Part shown: piece after piece, positions 7,974 to 15,952 of the stretch
Numbering within the stretch: position 1 is the stretch's first letter
How the letters are laid out: the number at the start of each line of letters is the position of its first letter
NCBI GenBank assembly: GCA_000166735.2
Contig: AEMJ01000656.1
Span: 1-34,074 of the forward strand
DNA length: 34,074 nucleotides
DNA from: Leuconostoc inhae KCTC 3774
GTDB lineage: Bacteria > Bacillota > Bacilli > Lactobacillales > Lactobacillaceae
Direction: 5' to 3'
Program-made: the position numbers and the translations under genes
Notes under the pieces: generated by a model
The model's input: only the letters and a program-made list of their open reading frames with translations
The model's database searches: none
Told to the model about the DNA's origin: nothing

Positions 7974-9227
7974 TTATGCCCGTTCAACTAAATCTTGGTG
8001 TATTAAGTGTCGTCGAACTAAATCTAGTGCGACAAATATCGCCTCTTCAATATTATCTTGATGATCTTTTGCAAATATTTGTGATGTAACCATCAATTGT
8101 TGCTGATTATCAAATAAACCAAACCAAACTTTCTCATTAACATATTCTTGATGACCAATGCTTTCCGGTTTTTCTGCTAAAATTGCCAACCCAATGTTAG
8201 CGCCTAATCTCTTTTGTGTTAATTCTGCTAAGCGTTTAACTAATTCAGCACCATTATCACCTGATAATTCAATCTCATCATCTGTTAAATCAAGCAAGGC
8301 ACTCATACCGTTAAAACCACCAGTTACTAACTCCGTATTTGATACAACGTTTTGTAATGTTGATTGAACCAACCCACGCGTAAATACTTCTGTCATGGCA
8401 ATTGTTTTCTCTTCTTCTTGTAATAATTGTGCGACAACTTTCTCTAAGGTACTATGCTCACCCACACCATAAAAATAATCACCAACTAATTGATTAATTT
8501 GCGTTGCCATTTTTTTATTCAGATTGTTTGCTTTATTCTCTGATGATGAAGTTGCCTTAAGTCTTATGACCACTTCATGTTTTTGGGCATAAGTTTTAAT
8601 TGTTGGATTCGTTTGATTGACAATTAAACCATTAATTAATTGCGATAATCTTGATTCACCAATGCCAAAATAACGCATAACTAACGAACTTAGTGCTTGA
8701 CCATTGCAATACGTTTTTGTAAATAATGGCAACACATATTGATCAAACATTGGTTCCATTTCCCATGGTGGACCAGGTAATAATAAAAAATCCGGTCCAA
8801 TAGTATTTTGATAAAAACTGCCCACAGCAAACCCAAAATCATTTTTCAGGGGCACAGCATCTTTTAAAAAAAGTGCCTGACGATAATTATTATCTGCCAT
8901 CTCAATACCAACATCATCATGCCACTTTTTTAATTTCGATAGCGTATATGAATCTGGTATCAATGGCTGATTGATAAATTGAGAAACAACTTGCTTCGTT
9001 AGATCATCTGTTGTAGGTCCTAGGCCACCAATCATAATAATCAATTTGGCACGACTAACGGCCAAATTCAATGCTGCATGAATGCTCTTTTCATTGTCGC
9101 CTACAATAGATTGATGGTGAGAGTCAATGCCCATATCGTGCAATGCACGCGCAATATATGGGCGATTAGTATCAGTTATTTGTCCCAACAACAATCCTGT
9201 TCCCACAGATATGATTTCAGCTTCCAT
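7974..9227 (-). CDS. CinA-like protein with degenerate C-terminal deamidase domain
   Basis: 417 aa, full length for CinA. The N-terminal MoCF/COG1058 domain is intact, with 'ISVGTGLLLGQITDTN', 'IGGLGPTTDDLT' and 'LLLPGPPWEM'. In CinA this half is an ADP-ribose pyrophosphatase-like domain. The C-terminal NMN-amidohydrolase (PncC) domain is recognisable by position, but the family motif A-E-S-C-T-G-G reads 'MTEVFTRG', so the catalytic Ser and the glycine pair are gone. The later T-G-I-A-G-P motif is also absent ('AILAEKP'). Deamidase activity is therefore doubtful. CinA normally sits near recA in Firmicutes, so a redox-enzyme operon is an unusual place for it. Its start overlaps the 3' end of the TIM-like gene by 11 bp. 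Confidence 0.8.
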   Translation of the reverse strand: MEAEIISVGTGLLLGQITDTNRPYIARALHDMGIDSHHQSIVGDNEKSIHAALNLAVSRAKLIIMIGGLGPTTDDLTKQVVSQFINQPLIPDSYTLSKLKKWHDDVGIEMADNNYRQALFLKDAVPLKNDFGFAVGSFYQNTIGPDFLLLPGPPWEMEPMFDQYVLPLFTKTYCNGQALSSLVMRYFGIGESRLSQLINGLIVNQTNPTIKTYAQKHEVVIRLKATSSSENKANNLNKKMATQINQLVGDYFYGVGEHSTLEKVVAQLLQEEEKTIAMTEVFTRGLVQSTLQNVVSNTELVTGGFNGMSALLDLTDDEIELSGDNGAELVKRLAELTQKRLGANIGLAILAEKPESIGHQEYVNEKVWFGLFDNQQQLMVTSQIFAKDHQDNIEEAIFVALDLVRRHLIHQDLVERA

Positions 9228-9941
9228 GAGTCAATAATCTTTCTCTTTTGATTCGATTTAATGTTTTGATCAGCGGTTGAAATGACGTCACTTCTTGATA
9301 ACGATCACCAATTAACACGCCATCATATCCGATTTTTTCAGCCACATTAATGCCCTCTTCGTTGATATGTCCGCCCATCACTAAATGATATGCTGATAAT
9401 CCGCTACTATTAGTTAGTTCATCCATATATTGTTTTAATTTCAGATATACTGCCTCCATCTCTACATAGGAATAGACAGGTTGATTGGACTGTGTTGATT
9501 TCAAAGATTCATAAGCTATAATCACGCGTTGGTCACTCAAATCACTATTTTTTAAAATAGATTTTAATTCACGGATAACTAAATCCGGCCCACTATGAAT
9601 TCCTAAACATATAATTGGCACAATATGATTGTGAAGACAATTGATTAAGCGTTCATTAATCATATCTGTTGTTTCATTTAGCAGTCTTCTGCGCTCTAAA
9701 TGACCTACAAAAGCATATTGAATCTTTAATCCATTCAATACGCTAGCAGAGACTTCCCCCACTGTACGTTGCACTAAACTAATGTTTTGCGCAACAATTT
9801 CATAATTGTGATACCTATTGTGTTCTGGTAGCGTGGGTGCAACTAATAATTTAAAATCAAGAAATTCACGCTCAATATCTTGTAACCATTTTAACTGTTT
9901 TTCATAATGCATCATATTTTAAAATTAACAATACAAATCAT
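9217..9941 (-). CDS. Triosephosphate isomerase-like protein, divergent (frameshift near the start)
   Basis: A TIM-barrel protein of the TpiA family, 241 aa once one A is restored in the run at 9917-9920. That change moves the start to an ATG at 9941 overlapping the mdaB-like stop (ATGA) behind AGAGG, and brings in 'VNFKN', the counterpart of N-W-K-M-N with the catalytic Lys. Without it the only start has no ribosome binding site. Other features are 'FVGHLERR' (catalytic His; family G-H-S-E-R-R), 'IAYE' (catalytic Glu), 'VMGGHIN' and 'GVLIGDRY' for the phosphate site. The mobile loop 6 (P-V-W-A-I-G-T-G) is replaced by 'SLKSTQSNQP', so the substrate is probably not the normal triose phosphate pair. 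Tetrulose-phosphate isomerases are TIM relatives, a possible analogy. Confidence 0.75.
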
Positions 9942-10491
9942 ACATTAACCTCTTCAATAAATTGTTTTTGTTCAGATAAATATAATTCTATCTCTGGATT
10001 ATGAATCACATCATGACACGATATAACACCATCTTGAGACCAACTAGTCAATCCAATAAACTCTAATGCTTTTATAGTGGGTTGCAATATGTCCGATACA
10101 CTCATACCATTAAAAAATTGATTATTATCATTAAATGCTGCAGTGGGTGCATTCCATGTTGTAGATAACATAAATTTTTACCAAATAAACGTCCACCCTG
10201 CCCATACTTTGTGTAATCTAAACCGTAAAATATGCCATAAGCAAACACATCATCAAAATAACTTTTTAAAGCGCCAGGCACATTAAACCAATAGATGGGA
10301 AACTGTATAATAATTAGATCGGCCCATAACCATTTATTGATTTCCTCTATTCGTTTATAATCTTCGATAACCGTGATTTTCGTGTCATGTTTATCCTTGA
10401 ATTGCCTAACATATTCTGTAAACAAGCGGTTGTTTAATTGGCCATTCGCATCAACATGTTTTTCAAAACCATTAATAATTAATATATTCAT
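9938..10491 (-). CDS. MdaB-like NADPH:quinone oxidoreductase, flavodoxin fold (frameshifted in this sequence)
   Basis: 184 aa after restoring one base in the TTTTT run 10175-10179, which converts the broken end into 'FGKKFMLSTTWNAPTAAF', the typical MdaB core. The N-terminus 'ILIINGFEKH..ANGQLN' is the FMN phosphate loop, 'WADLIIIQFPIYWFNVP' the isoalloxazine strand, and 'YIDDVF'-type 'YFDDVFAYG' and 'YGQGGRL' are also MdaB hallmarks. It is expected to be a soluble two-electron reductase of quinones and related electrophiles. The start follows AAGGAAAA. It is the first gene of the operon and is divergent from an HxlR regulator, the classical arrangement for electrophile-sensing HxlR/YodB-type control. 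Confidence 0.85.
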
Positions 10492-10509
10492 TTATTTTTC
10501 CTTATTTTA

Positions 10510-10522
10510 ACTAAATTTTAGT
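10510..10522. promoter_or_regulatory. Candidate HxlR operator before the mdaB-like gene
   Basis: Perfect 13-bp palindrome ACTAAA-T-TTTAGT, 19 bp upstream of the mdaB-like start codon and just ahead of its ribosome binding site. Known HxlR/YodB-type boxes are short palindromes of this kind with ACTA/TAGT ends. Assignment is by analogy. Confidence 0.4.
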
Positions 10523-10925
10523 GATTTGATAATGTGTCTAGTACTTGGTTTAGGAATACGACAAAAATAAGTTTTTGTCGTTCAGTTTAATTTAATAAAT
10601 CTCCCTCCAAGCATTAAATTTTGATGTTTTTCTGTGTATTCTGCTTGCTATAACAGCATACTTGAAATTTCAATTTGTTCATTTACTTGATGGGATAGAA
10701 TACTTCCAAATTAGTATTCTCGTAAAGATATCGCTTTACCACTATCTGTAGCACCAATAATTCATAGATAATGTGTTAATAATTGGTTAACATCCAGTGA
10801 TAACATTTATCCATTATCACTTTTTGTACAAAATTATCAATTCTTCTAAGATATTGCCAAACAATATTGCATAGATTATAATTAACTATGTGAATTATTT
10901 TACTATATATTTTTAAAATTGCACA

Positions 10926-10947
10926 TAACGCACTATTTTGTGCGTTA
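10926..10947. promoter_or_regulatory. Inverted repeat before the HxlR gene (candidate autoregulatory operator)
   Basis: TAACGCAC and GTGCGTTA, 8-bp perfect arms around TATTTT, ending 18 bp before the hxlR start codon. The position fits either an operator or a short 5' UTR hairpin. It differs from the ACTAAATTTTAGT palindrome on the mdaB side. Confidence 0.4.
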
Positions 10948-10965
10948 GTTATTAATCGAGGAAAA

Positions 10966-11253
10966 ATGCCTACTATTTCAATGTCTACAAAACAAATCAT
11001 AAAGCTCATGGGATCTAAATGGTCTATTGAAATTTTGCTGACTATCTCAACTTTACAAGTCACCGGTTTCAATCAATTACAGCAAGAACTTTCTAGTATC
11101 TCACACAAGGTGCTAACTGATCGTTTAAAAGAACTGGTTACTCATTGTTTAGTTAGTCGTACCATAGTTGAACGTATTCCCTTAAGGGTGATCTATAAAA
11201 TTTCACCAAAAGGGCTTTCTATACTGACGATGTTAGAACAATTAAATGATTGA
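10966..11253 (+). CDS. HxlR family transcriptional regulator
   Basis: 95 aa winged helix-turn-helix protein of HxlR type. The features are 'LMGSKWSIEILLTI' (family I-G-G-K-W..-I-L), 'GFNQLQQELSSISHKVLTDRLKELV' as the recognition region and a basic wing leading to 'VIYKISPKG'. HxlR proteins bind DNA as dimers, and many sense quinones, aldehydes or disulfide stress. The N-terminal Cys of thiol-based members is absent here; one Cys is in the wing region ('THCLVSR'). GAGGAAAA gives the start. It is divergent from the mdaB-like operon and probably controls it and itself. Confidence 0.9.
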   Translation: MPTISMSTKQIIKLMGSKWSIEILLTISTLQVTGFNQLQQELSSISHKVLTDRLKELVTHCLVSRTIVERIPLRVIYKISPKGLSILTMLEQLND

Positions 11254-11261
11254 TCAAATCA

Positions 11262-11308
11262 AAAAGCATCTGAAAATGTGCTCCCATTTTCAAATGCTTT
11301 ATTTTTTT
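11262..11308. terminator. Bidirectional terminator between hxlR and the topoisomerase gene
   Basis: AAAGCATCTGAAAATG and CATTTTCAAATGCTTT form a long stem with one mismatch, followed by ATTTTTTT on the plus strand and by TTTTTGATTTGA on the minus strand. The right arm overlaps the topoisomerase stop codon at 11299, so both convergent genes share it. Confidence 0.8.
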
Positions 11309-13379
11309 GCTTTCGGATTCAATTTAAAGCCATAAAATGTACTACCTTTAAATGTTTGTTTTGCTAATTTACCGGTCGCCGTGTAGATTTTCCCACGTTT
11401 AGACTTCGATTGAAAACTGATTTCAGCACCATTTAACATTTTGGTTAGTTCATCATCAGTAAAAATATGCCCACTCCATTCACGAGCAAAAGTAATTTCT
11501 TCGCCTTTGAATAGGCCAGTCATTTTTTCTGTTACTTTTTTCTTTGGTACTTGTTTTGGTTTACCAAGCAAGGTTTCTAGTTGCTCTGCATTGTCTAACA
11601 TAATCGGCATATCATGTTCAACCACCTTTGTTACTGAATCTAGCACTTGGTCCATTGTCATGTCAAATTGGCCAACTTGATCCATCATTTCAAATAAACG
11701 TTTGGTGATTTTAGGCGAAGCAATCCACGTATCTTTCACCATAATAGCAGACACTTGCCCAGTTTCTGTCAATCCTAATTTACCACGCGTTTCAGTTAAC
11801 ATCGCTTTAATACCACGAGACATCTCAGATAATGTTGACACACGTGTTGCACCAGTACCAACATTATGTTTTTCCAAAAAAGCCATAATCCATTTAGTCG
11901 TTGGTGTTTGTGGCTTTGGATTCGCTCCTTCATGCAAATAAGGCCTTGCTTGCGGTCCTAATTGTGATGCAGTTGAATTTTCTTCTTCCTCTTCTTCAAC
12001 CTTAATGGCTTTTTGTGAATCATACACTAACTTAAAATTCATCTTAAGTGGTCTATTAAACGCCGTTTTAAATTCCGGGTAATCTTTCAAATTAGCCGTC
12101 ACATGATCGTACACATAATCTTCTGCCAGCATTGCTAAATAGTTTTTAGCCAAAACTTCATAGATTGCTGGTCCACTGGCACCAAATTTTACCAAAGATT
12201 GTGTTGTTTTTGGTAAATTTTCGCCGGGCCGATTGGCTCCGTGCGCACCTTGTGATTTAACATGCGTTGTCCGTGGAGAACGGTGTGTTAACAACATCTT
12301 GTCGACACCAACAACATCCGCGATCTGATCAATCAACGGTAGTAATTCATTAAATTGCTCTGGAGTTACGGTCTTGTCTTCTGTACGTGGATATGAAACA
12401 ATTTGTGCTTCATACATTTTTTGGTAAGTACTTAGCACTTCTTTTGAAGAAAAACCACGCGGCGCTAATATTGAAGCCAATCCGGCTAAATCTAGTAGCT
12501 TTCCGGGTGCTTGCGTTCGCGTTTGATGTTTTTCATTGATAACGTCGGTCTTATGATACTGACTGAAATCAATTTCTGCTTCTTCTTTCGTCGCAAACCG
12601 CCACGGAATCACATCTCCTTGGGGTGTCACTCTGCCAAAAACATGTTCTGCGGGATCCTTAAATTTCACTTCAAAATATGGTGTTTTGACATAATTTTTA
12701 ATCGCATCAAGTTGTTGATAAACACGCCAAATAATGACAGATTTCAACCGACCTTCACGCGCGACTACTTTAAAGCCTGCTTTTTTAGCTGCAGTGGTTG
12801 CAATTCGAGTGAGTTGCATTGAAGCAAAGTCCCACCGATTACGGCTTTCACCTTTAACATATTCACCATCAGCCATCTTATCCGAAACATCTCGTAATTG
12901 ATGCATGGCCTTTTGAATACCCGATACTGACTCATCCATAAAGTTCGCACGTAGCACTTGACCCCGCCAGCCAATCGCATCCAAAGCCTCCCAGGCAAGT
13001 AACTCACCCTCACCAGAAGGGTCAGTATCAGTTGCAATGACAATCGCATCGTACCCTGATTTTGATTCCTTCTTTAAGTCATCAATTAATTTTTTGTTGA
13101 TTCCACCTTACCTGTACGCATATTACGTTGACGAATATACGTCCGTGCCCATGAAAAATCAGACAAATTCCATGGCAAATGTTTCACCAACCAAGATTTG
13201 TATTGCTTTTTTAATTCTTCGGCAACCATTGCTTCAGGGTCTTTTAACGTCATGACATGACCACGCAAATTTGCTATTTTGTAAGTGAAATCGTTAAATA
13301 CACCGGTCTTACCACCAAGTGCTTTCGTAAAATTGGCAGCCGCCGATGGCTTTTCAGTTAAAATGAGATAGTTTGTCAT
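11299..13379 (-). CDS. topB: Type IA DNA topoisomerase (topoisomerase III, TopB-like; frameshifted in this sequence)
   Basis: 693 aa after restoring one A in the run at 13090-13095, which joins 'TGKVESTKK' to 'LIDDLKKESKSGYDAI'. The Toprim domain shows Glu in 'LILTEKPSAA' and D-x-D-x-x-x-E in 'ATDTDPSGEGELLAWE'. The active-site Tyr lies in 'VSYPRTEDKTV'. This enzyme class cuts and passes single strands to decatenate DNA and remove negative supercoils. The C-terminal 150 residues end in a small basic domain rather than several zinc fingers. I start at ATG 13379 because relatives begin at 'MTNYLILTEKPSAA'. An ATG at 13418 in frame has no better ribosome binding site. Confidence 0.85.
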
Positions 13380-13465
13380 AAGTTTTTTGAGTGTCTTTCT
13401 TGTATTCTTATCTTTCATTTTAACAGATTAGATGTCATTCAGGAATGAACTGCTACACACTTCAT

Positions 13466-13495
13466 TTGTAAGGTTACTTTTATTTATGCTACAAT
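13466..13495 (+). promoter_or_regulatory. Promoter of the 89-aa membrane protein gene
   Basis: TTGTAA (13466-13471), 18-bp spacer, TACAAT (13490-13495) with an extended TGC before the -10. It lies 38 bp upstream of the start codon. Confidence 0.6.
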
Positions 13496-13533
13496 TAGTC
13501 ATAAACTATAGTACACTGAGGATAAGTAATAAT

Positions 13534-13803
13534 ATGTCATACAAACTAATACTACTAATATTTTTCATTTATTTCGTTAATAGTAAAACTTATAAAAATT
13601 CAAAATTTGCACTGACAATTGCAGCTTATCGTGGTTATGTTCTTATACTGATTGGCTTATCATGGTTAATCTATGTCGTATGCAATACATGGGGTAATGA
13701 GATGTTCATTCTACCAGTTGGCTTCATTTTAATTGGCCTTATTGCGATGATCATAAACAGAAAATTAAAAAGATCGTTAAATAAAAAGATGGTGTGTCTC
13801 TAA
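13534..13803 (+). CDS. Small hypothetical membrane protein (89 aa)
   Basis: 89 aa with three hydrophobic segments, at about residues 2-16, 35-51 and 58-77, and a basic tail. The start at 13534 is chosen over the open frame further upstream because GAGGAT precedes it and a good promoter lies just ahead. It has no recognisable family. Its last codons and stop lie inside the left arm of the terminator hairpin, so the extreme C-terminus (KKMVCL) is dictated by terminator sequence. It is a lone plus-strand gene between two minus-strand genes. Confidence 0.6.
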   Translation: MSYKLILLIFFIYFVNSKTYKNSKFALTIAAYRGYVLILIGLSWLIYVVCNTWGNEMFILPVGFILIGLIAMIINRKLKRSLNKKMVCL

Positions 13804-13837
13804 AATGTTAAGTAACATTTTAGAGACACACCTTTTT
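13791..13837 (+). terminator. Strong terminator after the small membrane protein gene
   Basis: Perfect 20-bp arms (13791-13810 and 13813-13832) with only two bases between them, followed by T6. The minus strand also has an A/T-rich exit, so it may insulate the convergent S-component gene. Confidence 0.9.
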
Positions 13838-13858
13838 TATTTTTAAAAATGAATAAGA

Positions 13859-14409
13859 TTACACCAGTTTAATTCGTGACAACAAGGTGCGGTACACAAT
13901 GGCAACAACATATACCCCAATCATACGATCTAAATAATCTGTACCCACCTGCACCAAGAAAACTGAAATTGATTGACTCAAGCCAAAACCATGTAGGACT
14001 TGAACAATCATGCTTGATCCAGATGATGTGATACCATGAAACAAGATCACTGTGATAATTGTACTAATAATCGTAGCTGGTATAGAGATGACAAGGGCAA
14101 CCCACCAAATATTTTTAAAATCTGTTGGTTTAATTTTTTATAAACAAATCCAGATACTAGCGCAGTCGCTATTTGACTGGGCATAAAGTAGATTGAGAAA
14201 AGATCTCCAGTAGTACCATTAATTAACGCCGTTAGAATGCCAGTAAATAGACCACCAATAGGTCCAAAAAAGGCACTCCCTAGCAAAGTTCCAATCGTAT
14301 CCAAATAAATAGGTAAACGTGCATACAACGCAAGGTGACCACCGACAATGTTAATCACAATAAATAATGCAATTAACGCAATTTTTTGTGCTGAGACATG
14401 TTTTGTCAT
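13859..14409 (-). CDS. ECF transporter S component (frameshifted in this sequence); candidate queuine/queuosine uptake subunit
   Basis: 183 aa after one base is restored in the T6 run 14134-14139, converting the tail to 'KKIKPTDFKNIWWVALVIS'. Six hydrophobic segments and the S-component signature near the N-terminus are visible: a polar start, 'LPIYLDTIGTLLGSAFFGP' and 'GGLFTGILTALING'. S components capture a specific micronutrient and share a common EcfAAT module encoded elsewhere. Its ATG overlaps the stop of the nucleoside hydrolase gene (ATGA), so the two proteins probably work on the same compound. A preQ1-like leader upstream suggests a queuosine precursor; a nucleobase or nucleoside is the alternative. 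Confidence 0.75.
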
Positions 14410-15400
14410 GATAATCGCTCCAAGTTGGTCGCAATATTATCTAACTCTTTTTCAATGTCAGCGGCATCCCTAATCAGTAGGCCACTAATAATGTGTGACA
14501 TGACAGCTTTAGCATCCACAGCTTGCAAAATCGTTGCGTTCGGTTTTTTTGCCAAAAATTTTCACGGTCGACAATGCTTTGTCCAAGGGCAACCCCTTCA
14601 GTTACAACTGTTACATATTTGTCGATGCTCTGTACAAGTTCAGGGTGTAATGCATAAATAATTACTAATGGATCATTGATAACAGCCCCTAAAACATGCT
14701 CTTGTTGCCAATGAAAATCAAAATAAAATTGGATAATTTGAGCAACAAATGCGGATTTTTCTGCATCCAAATATTGCATCATCTGGAGCATATTTGGCGT
14801 AAATTCTAGTTTGCGCGTTACATCTAGTGGCACAAGCTCAATATTCAATGGACTATTTTGGAAAACATAATCAGCTGCGTCAGGATCGACCCAGAAATTA
14901 TATTCCGCTACAGGGGATGTATTGCCATTAGTCTGGTCAGCACCACCCATCACAATTAAGCGTGACACCTGTTGCCAAATATCTGGTTGTTGCTTAAGTG
15001 CTAGAGCCACGTTAGTCAGCGGCCCTAAGGCTAAGAACCAGACATCCTCATTTTCAGATAACAACTTGGCGTACCCTGCCTGGGCATCGCGTTGGCTCGG
15101 CTTCACGTCAGTCACTAATGTCATGTTACTTTCACCAAGACCATCGTCGCCATGCGTATCCTGTGCACTAACATAATCATGCTTTAATGGTGATTCTGCA
15201 CCGGAAAAAACTGGAATATCAAGTCGATTGGCTTCACGTAATACTTTCAATGCATTCTGAACACCAATTGCTGTAGGCACATTGCCTTCAACAATGCTAA
15301 TACCAATGACATCCAATGGTTGTGACCGTAAAGCCACAAGCATCGCCAAACTATCGTCAATGCCTGGATCAGCATCAATGATCACTTTTTGTTTTCGCAT
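14406..15400 (-). CDS. Inosine-uridine family nucleoside hydrolase (frameshifted near the end); QueK-like candidate
   Basis: 331 aa after restoring one A in the run 14544-14550, which replaces a short wrong tail by 'NATILQAVDAKAVM...' and brings the stop onto the next gene's ATG. The metal- and ribose-binding motif 'IDADPGIDDSLAML' (D-x-D-x-G-x-D-D) lies at residues 7-20. 'DTHGDDGLG', 'LALGPLTNVALAL' and 'VMGGADQTNGN' are further family hallmarks. These Ca-dependent enzymes cleave the N-glycosidic bond of ribonucleosides. Queuosine hydrolase QueK is a member of the same superfamily, and the coupled S component and possible preQ1 leader favour such a role over general purine/pyrimidine salvage. 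GGTAGGAGAG precedes the ATG. Confidence 0.85.
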
Positions 15401-15420
15401 TATCTCTCCTACCTTTCAAG

Positions 15421-15458
15421 GTTACTTGGTTTTTATCCTGGGCAGTTTACGAACCAGT
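15421..15458 (-). promoter_or_regulatory. Candidate preQ1-I riboswitch aptamer
   Basis: On the minus strand: ACUGG, a 12-nt loop UUCGUAAACUGC, CCCAG, then an A-rich tail GAUAAAAACCAAGUAAC, 20 bp before the nucleoside hydrolase gene. This matches the size and key points of class I preQ1 aptamers: a 4-5 bp stem opening with GGUUC, a 12-nt loop whose last base is the ligand-pairing C, and the AUAAAAA tail. The pseudoknot helix P2 is not convincing by eye, with only short ACU/AGU or GU/AC options. Confidence 0.45.
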
Positions 15459-15539
15459 CCAATAAACAATTTATTGATTTTGATAAATGCGTATTAAGTA
15501 TAACAAATCTTTTGTGAGAATACTGCTTAAATGATCATT

Positions 15540-15952
15540 TTATACGATATATTTAAAGTTATTTTTATGATCCCTTTGCGTTAATGCTTGATTAATACGA
15601 CGCGCATTATCGTGTCCTTGTTTTCTGAAATAGATAAAAATAATGATATAGGTAATCAAGAATGTTGGTATATTAGTAATCGTAATCACATGGCTTCCAA
15701 AAGTTAACCAGATGAAAAGGCCATATGTTAACATTTCCAAAATGAAATGACTAATAAGCTGTGCCATAAACGTTATTTTGTCATACTCAAATATGAGAGA
15801 TAGTAAGCCCATAATTGCACTCATGGTCATTAACAAGTAAAATTGCTTCATTGTTGGTGTGCCTTGATTTAAAGTAAACGATAATAATGAGATAAATGAT
15901 CCAACGCCAATGCCAACTAATAGATAGGTTATTGATTTTTAAAGTATTTCAT
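15540..15952 (-). CDS. DUF3021 family membrane protein (frameshifted in this sequence)
   Basis: 137 aa after restoring one base in the TTTTT run 15936-15940. That places the start at ATG 15952, overlapping the end of the LytTR gene, and adds a first transmembrane segment 'ITYLLVGIGVGSFISLLSF'. Four hydrophobic segments in total are followed by a basic, Gln/Asn-rich cytoplasmic tail. DUF3021 proteins are four-helix membrane partners encoded next to small LytTR regulators and are thought to hold the regulator inactive at the membrane. The gene order here fits exactly. Confidence 0.75.

Larger units (their letters stand above)
10492..10965. other. Intergenic regulatory region between the mdaB-like operon and the HxlR gene
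   Basis: 474 bp without an intact gene. It holds candidate operators at both ends (listed separately) and a perfect hairpin ACGACAAAAA-TAAG-TTTTTGTCGT at 10558-10581 of unclear role. On the minus strand at about 10717-10760 there is a short stretch reading 'IIGATDSGKAISLRE', which looks like a damaged nucleotide-binding P-loop (G-x-T-x-S-G-K) cut by stops on both sides. It could be the relic of a lost gene. Nothing else coding is apparent. Confidence 0.4.

Noticed and set aside
10558-10581. Hairpin ACGACAAAAA/TTTTTGTCGT as an operon terminator
   Set aside because: The T-run is inside the stem and no gene ends nearby on either strand, so no terminator role can be supported.
12765-13049. Open frame of 94 codons overlapping the topoisomerase gene
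   Set aside because: It overlaps the topoisomerase reading frame completely, and that frame is continuous and conserved here; the overlapping frame has no family features.
13086-13418. A separate small Toprim protein
   Set aside because: The two parts rejoin as topoisomerase III with one base in an A-run; the D-x-D part of Toprim lies in the downstream piece.
15421-15540. Purine riboswitch in front of the nucleoside hydrolase gene
   Set aside because: The UUUCUA core and paired P2/P3 arms are not present; the leader fits a small preQ1-I-like fold better.
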